Assembly: GCF_902686445.1 (NCBI RefSeq)
Contig: NC_062217.1
Coordinates: 168,421,098 to 168,485,097 of the forward strand
Source: Sciurus carolinensis
Lineage: Eukaryota > Chordata > Mammalia > Rodentia > Sciuridae
Length of the DNA stretch: 64,000 nucleotides
Direction: 5' to 3'
Part shown: one piece after another, positions 1 through 11,145 of the stretch
Layout: each line of letters starts with the position of its first letter
How positions within the stretch are numbered: position 1 is the first letter of the stretch
Notes under the pieces: model-generated
The model's database searches: none
Told to the model about the DNA's origin: nothing
What the model saw: the letters and a program-made list of their open reading frames with translations, nothing else
Made by a program: the position numbers and the translations under genes

Positions 1-1507
1 TGGAAGTCCGAATTAACTAAGAATTTCCCAGTTATCACAAGGAAGCCATATTATAACCCTGTAACCAAATTACAAAGAAACGCTAGTACAAAGGGGCAGC
101 TAATGATTTAAACCAAGAGAATTACAGAGAGTGCCCAACTAAGGGACCCTAAAGGTCCAACTGGAATAGAAATGTGACCATTGGTGGTTGACTGAATCAG
201 TAGGAACAGCCCAAGTGGATGAGGAAGGCCAGCGGATCCTCTGCAGGCTGACCTATCTGTGGATGCCACCCAGTGGACAGTCGCTGGGTTCCCTTGGTTC
301 TGAGTTCTAGATCTCTGTGGTCCCAGAGCCACCCGTTCCCAGAAGTTGCCTGTTCAGTGGTCCTTCCTGTTTGTCGGTATAATACGAGGACGTGTAGCCA
401 CAGGTGCTCAGCCTCCTCCATCGAGCACAGCCCGGGAGAGGAGTGGCCGCCCCCACACCCTGGAGAGTCTCCGAACTCGTGAGAGTGACTTTAGGTTAGC
501 CTTGCAGATAAGCCGCAGAGACCAATTCACTGTCTAAAGCCAGCCTGCGTCCGCCACCGGAGGGAGTGCGCCACTGTGGATAGTAAATACGTGTCTGCAA
601 ACATCGACCGGCGAAGTTAGTGTCCTCCTCCGGGGGACTTGCTTCGAGGAACTAACTAAAGGCCCGGACTCTCTGCCCTGGGCACAGGCCAGACTGTGGA
701 GCTCTGGTAGAAAAAACAGGAGCCACAGATGAGACACGCGGGATTTCAGGAGTAAAGTATCCCGGCTCTCTCAGGTGGGAGAACTATTTTAAGGGCCTTG
801 TCGAGGCTTTCTGGGTACCCAACGGTCTAAGGCCCCTGCAGAATGCTGGGGGAGACCCTGCAGCCACATTCGCATATATTCACACAATCAACGGATGGTC
901 ACTGCTGATTGGATATTGGGGGAAGGCCTGACCCAGAGGGCATCTCTCCATTGGCTGGGCTGAACCAATCAGAATCTCCTTCCCAGGCCTGTGGCGTTGG
1001 CCTCTTCATAGAGGCCATTTGGGGTTGATTTCCTCAGAATCACAGAAAACAGAATTGCAGGTAGATCCAGAGCAAGGATTGCCCCAGCCGGGCGTAGAGA
1101 AGCGGAAGCAGTGGCCAGGGGATCCCAGAAGTGCAGAGACTCTCCCTTCCTGAGTCAGGACTCCCAAAGGAAAGGTCATACTCTTGCTCTGGGTCCTAAG
1201 AATATCCTTGTGTTCAAACAAATCCCCTGTTACTTAAGTTACTGAGAGTGGGCTTTGCTCTTACCAATAAAACCATCCCCAAGAGGATTCTGTTTGGCTC
1301 CCAACTGTGTTTAAGATGTTGGAGTGGTGGGTGTGGGAGGTGGGCAAGGGCTTAAGAACAGGCAGGAGGAGGCGAAGCTTTCTATCCACCCTGCTGCCGT
1401 GGACAGTCAGCCTCAGGGAGGCCCTTGGCATGTCCTTGAGGTGGAACATGTTCTTGTCTAAAGGAGAAGGATGTCTCTTGGAACAGTCATTTTAAAAACA
1501 GATCTGT
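1..1507. other. Intergenic, no gene recognised
   Basis: Mixed-composition DNA. Short open frames on both strands have no recognisable domain and no splice context. Two CCAAT/ATTGG pentamers occur around 905-970, without an accompanying CpG-rich promoter. I see no gene here. Confidence 0.6.
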
Positions 1508-1719
1508 GAGCAGGGCATGGTGGCACATGCCTGTAATCCTAGCGGCTCAGGAGGCTGAGACAGGAGGATTGCGAGTTCAAACCCAGTCTCAGCAACTTAG
1601 TGAGGCCCTAAGCAACTCAGCAAGACCCTGTCTCTAGATAAAATATAAAAAAGGGCTAGTGATGTGGCTCAGTGGTTAAGCACCCCTAGGTTCAATTCCT
1701 GGTTCTGGGGGAAAAAAAT
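1508..1719 (+). repeat. B1-dID dimeric SINE
   Basis: The left half has the 7SL/B1 hallmarks (GGCATGGTGGCACATGCC, then a CTCAGGAGGCTGAG segment). A short A-rich linker follows, then an ID-type right half (GATGTGGCTCAGTGGTTAAG, GTTCAATTCCTGG) and an A-rich tail. This dimer is typical of squirrels and relatives. It is non-coding. Confidence 0.85.
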
Positions 1720-1847
1720 GAATCTGGAAAAGACTGTGAAGCCAGCAATGTTTGCTGCGTCATTCTGCTTCTGTTTTTCTGGGCCCTACTTTTGATTCCT
1801 TCCTGTCCCACCATTGGTGGATGCAGTGGGGTGAACGGGACCCTTCC

Positions 1848-2150
1848 ACAAGTCATGTCCAGTGGAATTTCAGAACATGACTTTATTTGATGTACTTGGT
1901 TAAATTCAGATGAGGTCACACTGGAGTAGGGTGGCCCTAAATCCAATGGCTGACATCCTTATTAGAAGGGGAGCAGATACACATCGGACAGACAGCCTGT
2001 GACGATGAGCAGACTGAAGCGACAGCCACAAGCCAAGCAATGTCGAGGATTTCCAACCACCACCAGAACTTAGGAGAGACGCAGGACCATCCAGAAGGAA
2101 CCCACCCTGGGGACACCTTCATCACAGACTTCTGGCCTCTAGGGCTGTGG
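1848..2150 (+). repeat. Ancient MaLR-like LTR fragment
   Basis: The order of phrases (AGAACATGACTTTATTTG, ATGAGGTCACACTGGAGTAG, CTAAATCCAATGGCTGACAT, AGACTTCTGGCCTCTAG) follows a widespread mammalian LTR consensus that I associate with the ERVL-MaLR group. It is diverged, carries no retroviral coding sequence, and the subfamily is uncertain. Confidence 0.5.
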
Positions 2151-2419
2151 GGACACCTTTCTGTTGTTATGTCACCCTACTTGTAATTTGTGATGGAAAC
2201 CCCAGGAAACGGGTGTACTGGGGGAAGGGCCATGGACCCCCTGGTATTGGGCATTTTTAGGTGATAATGGGGAAGTCAGACTTCTGTTCCAAAGTATGAC
2301 TTGCTGATATTGACTCTCCATGCTCCACTGGGAAAGCCATTTTGAAGGAAGTGTAATCAAAATGCAAACAAGTGCTGCCTCTTCCATTTGCACTCACTCA
2401 CACTTTTGACAGAAGGAGT

Positions 2420-2625
2420 CCATGCTCACTGGGCACCTACTACGTGCCAGGCAAAGTGAGGGGTAGGTTCAGGTTCACATTTCCTTTCATGCTCACCATG
2501 CCCTGTGAGGTAGGAAGGGTTGTGCCCGTTTTGTTGCTCAGGAAACTGAGGCTCAGAGAGCATAAACAATTGCCCAGAGAACACAGAGCTATCAGAGGCA
2601 GATCCAGATTCTGATTCTTCAAAGC
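2420..2625 (-). repeat. MIR SINE
   Basis: On the minus strand this is a diverged MIR. On the plus strand one reads the familiar core as GGAAACTGAGGCTCAGAGAG, followed by a degenerate TTGCCCAGAG-ACACAGAGCT stretch. Confidence 0.7.
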
Positions 2626-2775
2626 TCAAACCATTTCCAGTGACTAATTTTATGCTTATAGAAAAACACTTACTTAAATTAGGGAGAAAGTGGCATGTTT
2701 AGAGTGTAACTTCCCGAGTTCCAGGTGTGGAACTTCAGCAGTCTCCCGAAGGTAGGAAAGGCACATGGAAACTGT

Positions 2776-2935
2776 TCCCTTCTCCCTGGGTGTGCTTCCA
2801 GTATGCCGGGCACTGCCACATATGCCTTCTGATGTGATCCTTTGACTTCTCGGGGTGATGGGATTAGCCCCACTGAACAAATAGTTGCAAAAACTAAAGA
2901 TCAGAGAGGTTGAGGTCTAAGATTTCACAGCTAAG
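2776..2935 (-). repeat. MIR SINE fragment
   Basis: A diverged MIR in the same orientation as the previous one (GGGATTAGCCCCACTGAACA, ATCAGAGAGGTTGAGGTCTA, TTTCACAGCTAAG). Confidence 0.5.
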
Positions 2936-2939
2936 AACC

Positions 2940-4790
2940 TCAGTGCAGCGTTCCGCAAATGATACTTCACTGCCAGAGGAAGGCAAATGATTCCTGTTTA
3001 TGATGCACTTTCTACCTTAACAAAATTTGAAAGGTGAGAATGAATCAGTTGTCAAGAGAAAACAGGAGTAGTAGCCCTTGGTGTGGGCTGCTCAGACCCC
3101 TTCTCTGTCCCACAATCATAGGTAAGAAGCTGATCCATCAGAGGGCCCCATCTGCTTGGCCACTATGATTGGGTCAAGAGTGGCCACTTGTTCCAAGTTG
3201 GGCCAATCACAGGTCTTTAATTTTCTGTTGGAGATGAGGGTGGGTGGGGATTGGCTATTGACAACCTAGACAGAAAAACAGATCCCAGAGCAAAACCCGA
3301 GGAGGGGTAGGGGTGGGAGAGATCTTCATCCTGGATCCACCTGTGCCTAAAGCCTACCCATTACCTAAGTAGCAAATTCCTTTTTCTTGAGCTAAGTTGA
3401 GTTGGGTTTCTAAGAATTGCCGGAAATGCAGGCAATCTCCACAGAATCGGATCACATACTTCTGGTCATTACTTGAGATCAGCTAGTAGTCCCTGGTGGA
3501 GAGTCAGGGTCCCCATGAACAAGCTGATTTCACATTCATGTAAATCGCTGAAAGCAGTTCAGGTGGGTGGTGGGAAGCTGAAGGAAGGAGGACACAGCTT
3601 TGTTTCCCAAGCATCACTGGGGCAGAGGGCAGAGAGCCTTCCAACTTCAGCATGGAGCTTCTAGGTCACCCTGGGCATGCACGTCAGTCATTGGGAAGGA
3701 AGAGATACAGATGTAGTATGGGTAATCTTTATGGGCCAGGCCTGGGGTTTGAGGGTGTCAAGGGGTGACATTGCCCAGGGAAGCAAGGAAGTCTGGGAAA
3801 TGTAGTTTGGCTAATGCCCAGTGTGAGAGGAAACAGGTTTTGGTGCTCAGCCCCCAGCTTCTCCAGAGGTGGCATGCCTCTTCACCTACCTCACTCTATG
3901 CCTCTGCCCCGATACTCCACTCCTAATTAGCACCCGCCCTCTTGGGGCCAGGCTCAGGAGGTCTGGAGGAGAGAGGGTACCCCTGTGGTGTATCCCTTGA
4001 GCACCCCAGCAAGAGGACACTTCAAGAGAGTTCCAAGCAGAGCCTCCTTAGGGGCACCATCTGGCGCAGCAGGAGGGAGGACCCAACACACATGCCTCTC
4101 TGAAAAGACTCGCCCACTCAGCCAAGGTCTGCAGGCCCTCCCGCTGGCCCCAGGCCTCCTGAGCATAGATCTGTAGAGCCTTCGGGGAGAACTGGCACAG
4201 GCACAGTGGGGTCTTGGCCTGGCCAGACCCAGGCCCCCTCACTACAGAGCTTCGATGAGGAGTTCAGCTGGACGGTCTGAGAAATGGCAGGCGTGGAGTC
4301 GCCATGTCACCAGCTCACAGTCTCGCTTTCCATGGATGGCTCAGCATACTGAGCACCGAGGCTGAGCCTCCAGGTCCAGGATGCCTATCACCTACAGCAG
4401 CCTCCCTGAGCCTCCGAGAGTGCCCAGTCACCAGCCACCCGCCTTGGGTTGCTTTGGAAACTCTGACTTTGCAGACTCAGGACCCCTACTGATGTGCGCT
4501 GTCCTTTCTTTCCCCTTGGGGACTCTTCCACTTTCCACGAGGCAGGGCAGGTTTTACCAGGCCCTTTCTAGCCACCAGGGAAGACTCATCCTGAGGAGGC
4601 CTGTCCTTTGCCTCCTGGCCCTAGCACGAGCCCTGAACCGCCCCCCAGGCTCCACCCCAAGCCACAGGAAGCAGGTGGCCACGATTGGGGGCTGAAAGCA
4701 GCAGGACCCTCCCCTGCAAAGAGTCCTGGCTGCTGGATTCTCGTGGCTTCTCTCCCAGCCTGGCTGCCCTCTGCTTTCTCAGCATCCTCC
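2940..4790. other. Intergenic, nothing recognised
   Basis: Moderately GC-rich sequence with several overlapping short open frames on both strands and no conserved domain. There is no CpG island, tRNA, or recognisable repeat beyond faint old fragments near 3130-3250. Confidence 0.55.
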
Positions 4791-4794
4791 TGCT

Positions 4795-5240
4795 TGGTTA
4801 AATACCTGCAGCATTAATTATTACAATTTATTAAATCTGGAGAAATAAAATCTTCCTGGGCTCCCTCACCGCCGCCCCACACCCCCACCAAAATGGAGTA
4901 TCTTATTTTGCTAACTGCTTAAACATAAAACTCTCACAGAAAAAAAATTGTCCCCACAGCTCATATTTTTCATCATTTGGTCATTAAATAGTGATGGATA
5001 TAAACCTATAAAGAACCTAAACTGAACCTTTTAACAATCCATGAGCAATGCCATCATTTCTTTAATAGAACCTGCTGACCGCGCCTTGCACAGACACCAT
5101 TAGTCATTTTCAGCACGCGATAATCAATAAGTTGGCTTGAAAATAAATAATATAACAGTCACAATATATTATCTTTCAGACTGGCCTTAGACTAACCATA
5201 AAATGGGGCCAAAACAAGAGAGAAACTTTTACATAAATGT
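4795..5240. promoter_or_regulatory. Candidate conserved enhancer block
   Basis: A repeat-free AT-rich island inside GC-richer DNA. It is dense in homeodomain-core sites (ATTAATTATTACAATTTATT near 4813, GATAATCAATAAG near 5119, TCATTAAATAG near 4980). This texture is typical of deeply conserved non-coding elements beside developmental homeobox genes. The call is inference, since no alignment was run. Confidence 0.45.
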
Positions 5241-5536
5241 TAAAAAGTTAGGAACATCCCGCCTGGGTAACGCCTGGCTCAGGCCCGAGCCGGTGCATCG
5301 GTCCCTGACGCTGCTGAGCTCCCTGGGCTGCTGCCCTCCGCTTGCACCGTGGAGTCAGGAGCAGGGGCACAGTCAGCGTGGTGTGCCGGGGCCCCGTAGA
5401 ACAGAGTTCTGTCACAGGCCATAGCACACAGGGACACACATTCCGAGGGTCGTTCCAGGTGTCTCTGATGATGGCTTCAAACAGAAAAGGCTGGTCAGGC
5501 ACCCAGAGCCAAGGCTGGGAAGCAGTTTGCTCAGAT

Positions 5537-5614
5537 CCACCAGGGGGCCGCAGCCCAGAGTCAGCTCCGGGAATGTGTGAAGAGAAGCAAAGAAGCCAAG
5601 CCACCAGGTGGCAT
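5537..5614 (+). promoter_or_regulatory. Pair of CTCF-like motifs
   Basis: CCACCAGGGGGCCG (5537-5550) and CCACCAGGTGGCAT (5601-5614) match the CTCF core CCASYAGRKGGCRC at 12 and 13 of 14 positions. They have the same orientation and their starts are 64 bp apart. Motif matches are seen directly; occupancy is not known. Confidence 0.5.
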
Positions 5615-6470
5615 TGATGGAGAGCGGGTTCCAGAGCAACAAGGTTGTGGCTCCAGATCACAGAAGCCTGGGGTCATCCTGGACTGGCCGACCCTCGGCA
5701 GCCTCTCGGCAGCCCCTCGGCAGCCCAGCTTTGAGTCTGGGCCCTCTGCCGCTGCGCTCAACAGCAGTGCAGAACCTTAGCCCAGGCCCTGGTTTGTCCA
5801 CTCATTCATTCAGCAGTTACTAGGCGTGGGGGCTACAGCTGCGGGGCAGACAGACAACCCCACCCCACCTTCTGGAACGTTCCTGCAGCACAGCAGACAT
5901 GCTGTGTGAGTCTCCAGAGTGTGGGGATGGTGATCATTGCAGGGAGAGGGGACAAGTTCAAGTGTGTGCCCTTCACACCAAGTCTCTGCTGGCCCCAGGT
6001 ATCTAGGCCTTCATTCTGGGTGCCCAGTCCAGCCCTGGGTTCCCATCTTCCCTGACAACCAGCCCCCATGGGCCCTAGGGACACCCTGTGCTGCCCAGCA
6101 TCAGTCTGCCGGGTGCTCTTCTATGGGGGGAGCCCTCCCCTGTAAGGTTGGCAGCACCCTCCCCCTTCAGAGCTGGAACCCCAGCACAGAGCAGCATGTC
6201 ACTGGTAGGTAGGGTTATCAGCTGTCTGCGGCTTCCTGGGAACTTCAGTGCTAAAACCAGGACATCCAGGGCACAGGGGGATGATTGGTGACCCTCAGAC
6301 AAATGGAAACAGGCCTTCAAGCTCACTGGGGACTGGAACTTTCCACCCTGTGGAACATACATCTTCTCTCTAAGGATGGCACTGTCCTGGGATGTTCTTA
6401 TAGCAATTTGAGATGCAACTGTCACTCTTAAGTTCAAGTTTCAGGCTGAAAAAGAGCTTGGCTGATTTGG
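5615..6470. other. Intergenic, nothing recognised
   Basis: GC-rich single-copy-looking DNA. Open frames on both strands of about 70-120 codons lack domains and are judged chance frames. Confidence 0.5.
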
Positions 6471-6645
6471 GCTGGTCAGCACAGAGTTGGAAACCCAGCA
6501 GACATAGAATCTGATCCCAGCCTGCTCAGTGGCTGCGTCTCCTTAGTCAGATTACTTGACCTACCAGAGCCTCAGTTTCCATCTCTAAAAGTGGAGGTAA
6601 ATGCACATATTTTGGCCAGGTATTTAGGAGGATTCGATCTTATGC
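6470..6645 (+). repeat. MIR SINE
   Basis: Diverged MIR: AGAGCCTCAGTTTCCATCTC followed by a TAAAAGTGGAGGTAAATG segment, preceded by the usual region about losing sign and site (GTCAGATTACTTGACCTACC). Confidence 0.7.
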
Positions 6646-7320
6646 ATCGTCTGGAGACCAGGGCATTCTTAACACCTAAAGTCTCTCGTCCTAGGAGCCA
6701 GGAAGGCCTCTCCTCCTAGAGGAAGTGCGGAGGTAGGATTCAGGGCTGCCACATTTATTATGAATCAGCTCGCTGTTGGAGCCAAAAATACTCTCCGTGG
6801 ACAGCGTCTCTGTGACTGATATTAAAAATGACTGATTTAAGAGAAAGTGCTTCACCCCTGTTGCAAACTAAGAAGGTAGGTCTGGAGTATTCTCAGCCTT
6901 AAATGCTGCCAGTATTTCATCTTTGGGTAGTCATAAAGTTAAAGGTTAATAGGCTGTACAAATGACAGAGTTTAAAGGGAAAGATGGGGAGGGGATGAGG
7001 GACTTGTGGGCAGCCGCAGGCATGTTGGAGACAGGTGGCCGCTCACCTGCAGGGAGGAAATATGGAGGTGGCCCACAGATCGTCCTCGCCCCCCTCATTA
7101 CTTCTCCTTATTCCAAGACCTCCATTAGCATAAGCAGATTTCTTTCCTGGTAAGACCTGAGGACATGTGACCCTGGACAGACCGAGGCTGGGCAGGGTCA
7201 TAAAGGTCAGTGCTTGGTGCTGTCCTGAGAGAGGCTAGGGAAGGGGAACAACAGAGGATCTGGGGACCAACGAGAAGGCAGGGGGTTCGAGTAGAATTGC
7301 AGTGAACTTATTTTCATGAG
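6646..7320. other. Intergenic, nothing recognised
   Basis: No recognisable gene. An AT-richer stretch at 6760-6960 (GTTGGAGCCAAAAATACTC and following bases) could be conserved, but nothing decisive is visible. Confidence 0.45.
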
Positions 7321-7324
7321 CCCA

Positions 7325-7510
7325 CTGTGGTCAAGGCTGCGGTGCTCAAATTTGGGAGCACATCGAATCACCTGGGACTTATTGTTCAAATGCAGATTCC
7401 TGGGTCCAATCTACCCAGAGATGGAAATGGGGCCCTGGCATTTGAATTTTAACCGTCTTTTCAAAGATGGCTTTTGCACAGGTGATCCACGGTCACACTT
7501 TGAGAAACCC
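7325..7510 (+). mobile_element. MER5A-like hAT-Charlie DNA transposon remnant
   Basis: The phrase order follows MER5A: GCACATCGAATCACCTGGGA, ATGCAGATTCCTGGGTCCAA, CATTTGAATTTTAAC, GGTGATCCACGGTCACACTT, TGAGAAACCCC. It is a non-autonomous remnant without transposase coding capacity. Confidence 0.75.
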
Positions 7511-8112
7511 CAGATCAGTGCCTGCGTTAACAGTCCAGTCCTAGATCCAGATTTCAGAACCTTTGGTAATGACAACTTTGGGGTTTATCAAAACATACTT
7601 TACAACCAAATCAGACAGATACTCATTGAGGCTAAGTCCCTACTGGCTTCATCTGCCATCGGAAGCTTGAAGATGCTGATGCATCCCACCCTCATCTGCT
7701 GCCAGCAGGGAAGGGGACATGATGCCCAGGAATGACCAAGGTCAACTACAAAAATGGCAGAGCTGGAGTCTAGACTGCAGTCCAGGGGTTTCCTACTGCA
7801 CCACAGGCCGTGTGCTCACCTTGTTCAACACCACTGTGAAGCCTTGAACCCTCCACACCTTCTTTCTACATGGTGGGAGCCAGCTCTGTCCTGCACTCTG
7901 GCTGGGGAACTGACAGGGTGTGTGTGAAAAGACCCTGGCACACATAGGGGTCCTTAGAATTCAGTCTGAAGTTTTAGGCAGAACAGGAACCAAGCTGCCT
8001 GCAAACACAAACTGGCCTGGGGAAGGAAAAAAACATGCTAAATTCAAGAAGCAGAATCATTGACAGAATTCGACTCTGCATGACTCTCTCCAAAAAGACT
8101 GTAGCTGGTTTC

Positions 8113-8185
8113 AGAGCTGGGGGGCAGCTCAGTGGTGGAGCACGTGACCAGCCTGTGTGAACCCTGGGGTTTGATCACACACAAG
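8113..8185 (+). repeat. ID-type SINE fragment (old)
   Basis: GGGGCAGCTCAGTGGTGGAG followed by a CTGGGGTTTGATCACAC remnant is a degraded ID body with tRNA-like A and B boxes. It lacks a good tail. Confidence 0.55.
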
Positions 8186-8234
8186 CTAACTGAATTTCTT
8201 CAAATACACCAAAAACTTCATCTCTTGCTAAGGA

Positions 8235-8370
8235 ATGTAGCAGATTACAAAGCACATTTACTGTTTTATCTGCTCAAATCCTCACAGAAATACCAGGAGG
8301 TAGATGATATTGTCCAAGGAAACTGAGGCCCAAAAAGGCCAAGTGACTTGTGCAAGGTCATTATGTAAAC
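8235..8370 (-). repeat. MIR SINE
   Basis: Minus-strand MIR; on the plus strand CAAGGAAACTGAGGCCCAAA and GTGACTTGTGCAAGGTCA are diagnostic. Confidence 0.7.
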
Positions 8371-8845
8371 AGAAGGATGACCCCTTGAAACATTCACATC
8401 CTCATCCCCATGGTGAATACGGTGACTTACATAAGAAAAGAACTTTGCAGTTGTGGTTAAATCCAAGATATTTAATTAAGGACTAAAATAAGGATATTGA
8501 CTGACCTGGATTATTCTTGTGAACACAAGAGTCCTTAGAGGGAGAAGAGGGAGGCAGGGTCTGTAACAGGGAGTGAGAAGGACTCCACGCTCTGTGCTGG
8601 CATTGAAGAGGGAGGAAGGGAACCCAGAGACTAGGACTGCAGCAGCCTCAAGTAGCTGGAAAAGGGAAAGGAACAGATTGCTCTCTAAAGCTTCTGGAAG
8701 GAATTCAGTCCCACCAAATCTTGATTTTATCCCAGTGAGGTGCATTTCTGATTTCTAACCTGCAGAACTGCAAAATAAATGTAGGTTGTTTTAGGCCCTG
8801 ACTATGGTATTTTGTTACAGCAGCAATAGGTGACTGATACAGTCA
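8371..8845 (+). repeat. Ancient MaLR-like LTR
   Basis: Phrases in order: ACATCCTCATCCCCATGG, ACTTTGCAGTTGTGGTTAA, AGAGTCCTTAGAGGGAGAAG, GAAGCTTCTGG-type middle, CTGCAGAACTGCAAAATAAA, TATGGTATTTTGTTACAGCA. The last two are the polyadenylation end and R/U5-like terminus seen in many MaLR copies. It is non-coding and the subfamily is uncertain. Confidence 0.55.
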
Positions 8846-9394
8846 TGTAGCCAGAAAACAGCAGAATTGAATGCAAAGGTGCTGAGACTCAGTCAGCCCC
8901 CAACCCAATTCCAGGGGCCAGTTGGGAGCTGTAGAACACCAAGAGGAAATATTTTTCATCCTCAACTCCCCTTCCCCTCTGAGAGCTGGTCATCACTGCC
9001 CTGGGAGGTGAATTATTCAAATGCCAGCTAACTCCTGAGCAGGGCAAGGTTACATCCTCTCCCTTCCTCTTCCCCTCAGTCCTCTTCCTCCTCTCTGCTC
9101 CACAATCCTAGCCTCCGCCAGATCCCCGACTATGGGACATGGCTTGCTCAAACCCCCAAAACCCAAGTAGAAACATTGGTCCTTCCCTGTTTGGCCAAGG
9201 CCAGCCTGATGAGGATCCGTGCAGTGCAAGAATCCCAAAGAACTGGCTGTCCTGTGTCCCCCTCTGACCAGGATGGTGCGGTAAGTGCCCCTCCTCCAGC
9301 CCTTGCTGGGCCCGAGAAGCTGCCTGGGCCCCCTGCCCAGCCTCAGCCTCTCGCCTCTGGGCTCCAGGACTGTCCCAGAAAGGAGCTTCTGGCA

Positions 9395-9860
9395 ATCAAT
9401 CTTGCCACATCTCCATGAATTTTAAATAATAGCAGCTTTGCTCTTTCTCGCTCACTCCCTGGGTGCGTCAGACTGCAGCTTTTACAAGATCATATTTCTT
9501 CACATTTTCATACAATTATTTTAAATGGACAAGATAATGTTGAAATTCTTATTTAAAATGTATGCAGGTAGAGAATGAACCTTCCTGCTTTTTATATTTA
9601 ACACCAGACGGAGCAATAGAAGGGAATTTTAACAACAGAACTGAAGTGGAAGTGTCTCGCTCGCTCATGATGGACTACGGTTTTAAGCAGCTGGTTTTCT
9701 TTGATGAATAAATAATTGCACCCAAAATAGACAGTTTGGCCATTATTAATCTCGTTTTAGACTGTGCACATTTTATTGATTCTTAAGTACCAGAATTTTG
9801 CAATTTTCACCGAAGGGTGACTTTCTTAATTAAAATGTAAGTTAGAGGAAAAAGTTTCAG
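9395..9860. promoter_or_regulatory. Candidate conserved enhancer block
   Basis: A repeat-free AT-rich stretch with many homeodomain and TALE-like cores (CAATCAATCTTG near 9394, CATTATTAATCTCG near 9740, TTTATTGATTC near 9770, CTTAATTAAAATG near 9823). It stands out from the GC-rich DNA before it and the SINE cluster after it. The enhancer call is inference. Confidence 0.45.
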
Positions 9861-10175
9861 CGCTCATGTCAGAGCCAGGGCCAGAGGGCCTGATTTCTTC
9901 CAGAATGAATCCCTTCCAGACTAATCAACCCTGAGGTACTTCATTCAGCCAGCCCATCTCTAGAGCAGCCAGTGAGACCAGCAGAAGCAAGACATGGGGC
10001 GCAGGTATCCGGGTACCCATCACCCTCCTGCTTGGTTTCTGTCTATATGACCCAGAAAAACACAGATGGTTGCCCTCCCCTCTCCCCCAACCCACCCATA
10101 CTTATGGGTGTCCCTTGAAAAAAAATATTGAGGCAACTGCAGCTTATATTTTATTTATTTAAAAAGAAAAAATGT

Positions 10176-10345
10176 CGGGCTGGGGTTGTGACTCAGTGGT
10201 AGAGCACTTGACTTGCACGCATGAGGCACTGGGTTCAATCCTCAGCACCACATTAAAAAAAAAACAAGTAAACAAAAAATAAAGGTATCGTGTCCATCTA
10301 CAACTGAAAAAAGTGTTTAAAAAAAAAGAAAAAGAAAAAGAAAAA
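10176..10345 (+). repeat. ID-type SINE with extended 3' tail
   Basis: The body GGGCTGGGGTTGTGACTCAG through GGGTTCAATCCTCAGCACCA is followed by an A-rich spacer and the tail phrase AAAGGTATCGTGTCCATCTA, ending in an A/AAAG-rich run. The same tail phrase recurs at 52543-52680. This marks a sciurid ID subfamily. Confidence 0.85.
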
Positions 10346-10422
10346 GTCTTGGTGCTAGGGAATCAAACCCAGGACCTTATGCCCAGCAAGCTCATGCTCT
10401 GCGACTAAACTACACCCGCTCC
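10346..10422 (-). repeat. ID-type SINE, antisense
   Basis: The reverse complement of an ID body: GGTGCTAGGGAATCAAACCC and CTGCGACTAAACTACACCC on the plus strand are B-box and A-box complements. It is older and shorter than the sense copy directly before it, making an inverted pair. Confidence 0.7.
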
Positions 10423-10763
10423 CACCTTTTATTTTTTAAATGCTTATTAGGATTTTGTAAATAGAGACAAGTATAAAGGAGAAAATTCAATAATTTTATT
10501 GCAGAGATAACTCACACTGACCTTTCTAAAATAAATGAGGTAGGCTGAATCAGGAAGTTCACGTAGAAAAGTGGCTGATATATACAGAGCACTCACTACA
10601 GCCCTGGATGTACAAGGATTGCATGAGCCAAACACAGCTAGAGCCCTGCTTTAGGGACAAGGAGGTGGATGTGCAGGGAACCTAAGACACATGGTCGAGG
10701 CTCAGAGGGGGCAGTGCTGGGGATTCACGCATGCTCTCTAATGTAACCATCATGCCCCTCTGC

Positions 10764-10797
10764 CTGTGTGTGTGTGTGTGTATGTGTGTGTGCGCGT
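10764..10797. repeat. (TG)n microsatellite
   Basis: A run of TG with a TA interruption and a TGCGCG end, at the edge of an antisense SINE. Confidence 0.9.
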
Positions 10798-10819
10798 GAG
10801 CGCACATGCCAAGAGGGTT

Positions 10820-11000
10820 CTGTGGGTTGAACCCAGGGCTTTGTGCATGCTGGGCAAGCATTCTATCCCCGAGCTATGTCTCCTGCTGTTTTTATTTTAT
10901 TTTGAGACAAGGTCTCACTAAGTCACCCAGATTGTCCTTGAACTTGCAATCCTCCTGCCTCAGTCTCCCCAATAGCTGGGATTACATATATGCACTACTT
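10820..11000 (-). repeat. B1-dID dimeric SINE, antisense
   Basis: The antisense ID half (GGTTGAACCCAGGGCTTTGT, GCTGGGCAAGCATTCTATCC) is followed by a T-rich linker and an antisense B1 half (TTGAGACAAGGTCTCACTAA, CCTCCTGCCTCAGTCTCCCC, TAGCTGGGATTACA). Confidence 0.85.
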
Positions 11001-11028
11001 AAATAAGTGAGTTAAAAAAAAAAAATAA

Positions 11029-11145
11029 GGGGGCTGGGGAGATAGCTCAGCTGGTAGAGTGCTTGCCTCGAAAGCACAAGGCCCTGAGTTCGATCTCCAG
11101 TACCGCAAAAAATAAATAAATAAATAAATAAATAAATAAAATAAG
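11029..11145 (+). repeat. Young ID SINE with (AAAT)n tail
   Basis: The body is close to consensus, with an intact A box (TAGCTCAGCTGGTAGAGTGC) and B box (GAGTTCGATCTCCAG), followed by about ten AAAT units. It is tRNA-Ala-derived, but it is a retroposon and not a tRNA gene. Confidence 0.85.

Noticed and set aside
11029..11145. tRNA-like A and B boxes, possible tRNA-Ala gene
   Set aside because: The sequence does not fold into a tRNA and has an AAAT tail typical of ID retroposons; the same body recurs many times in the window.
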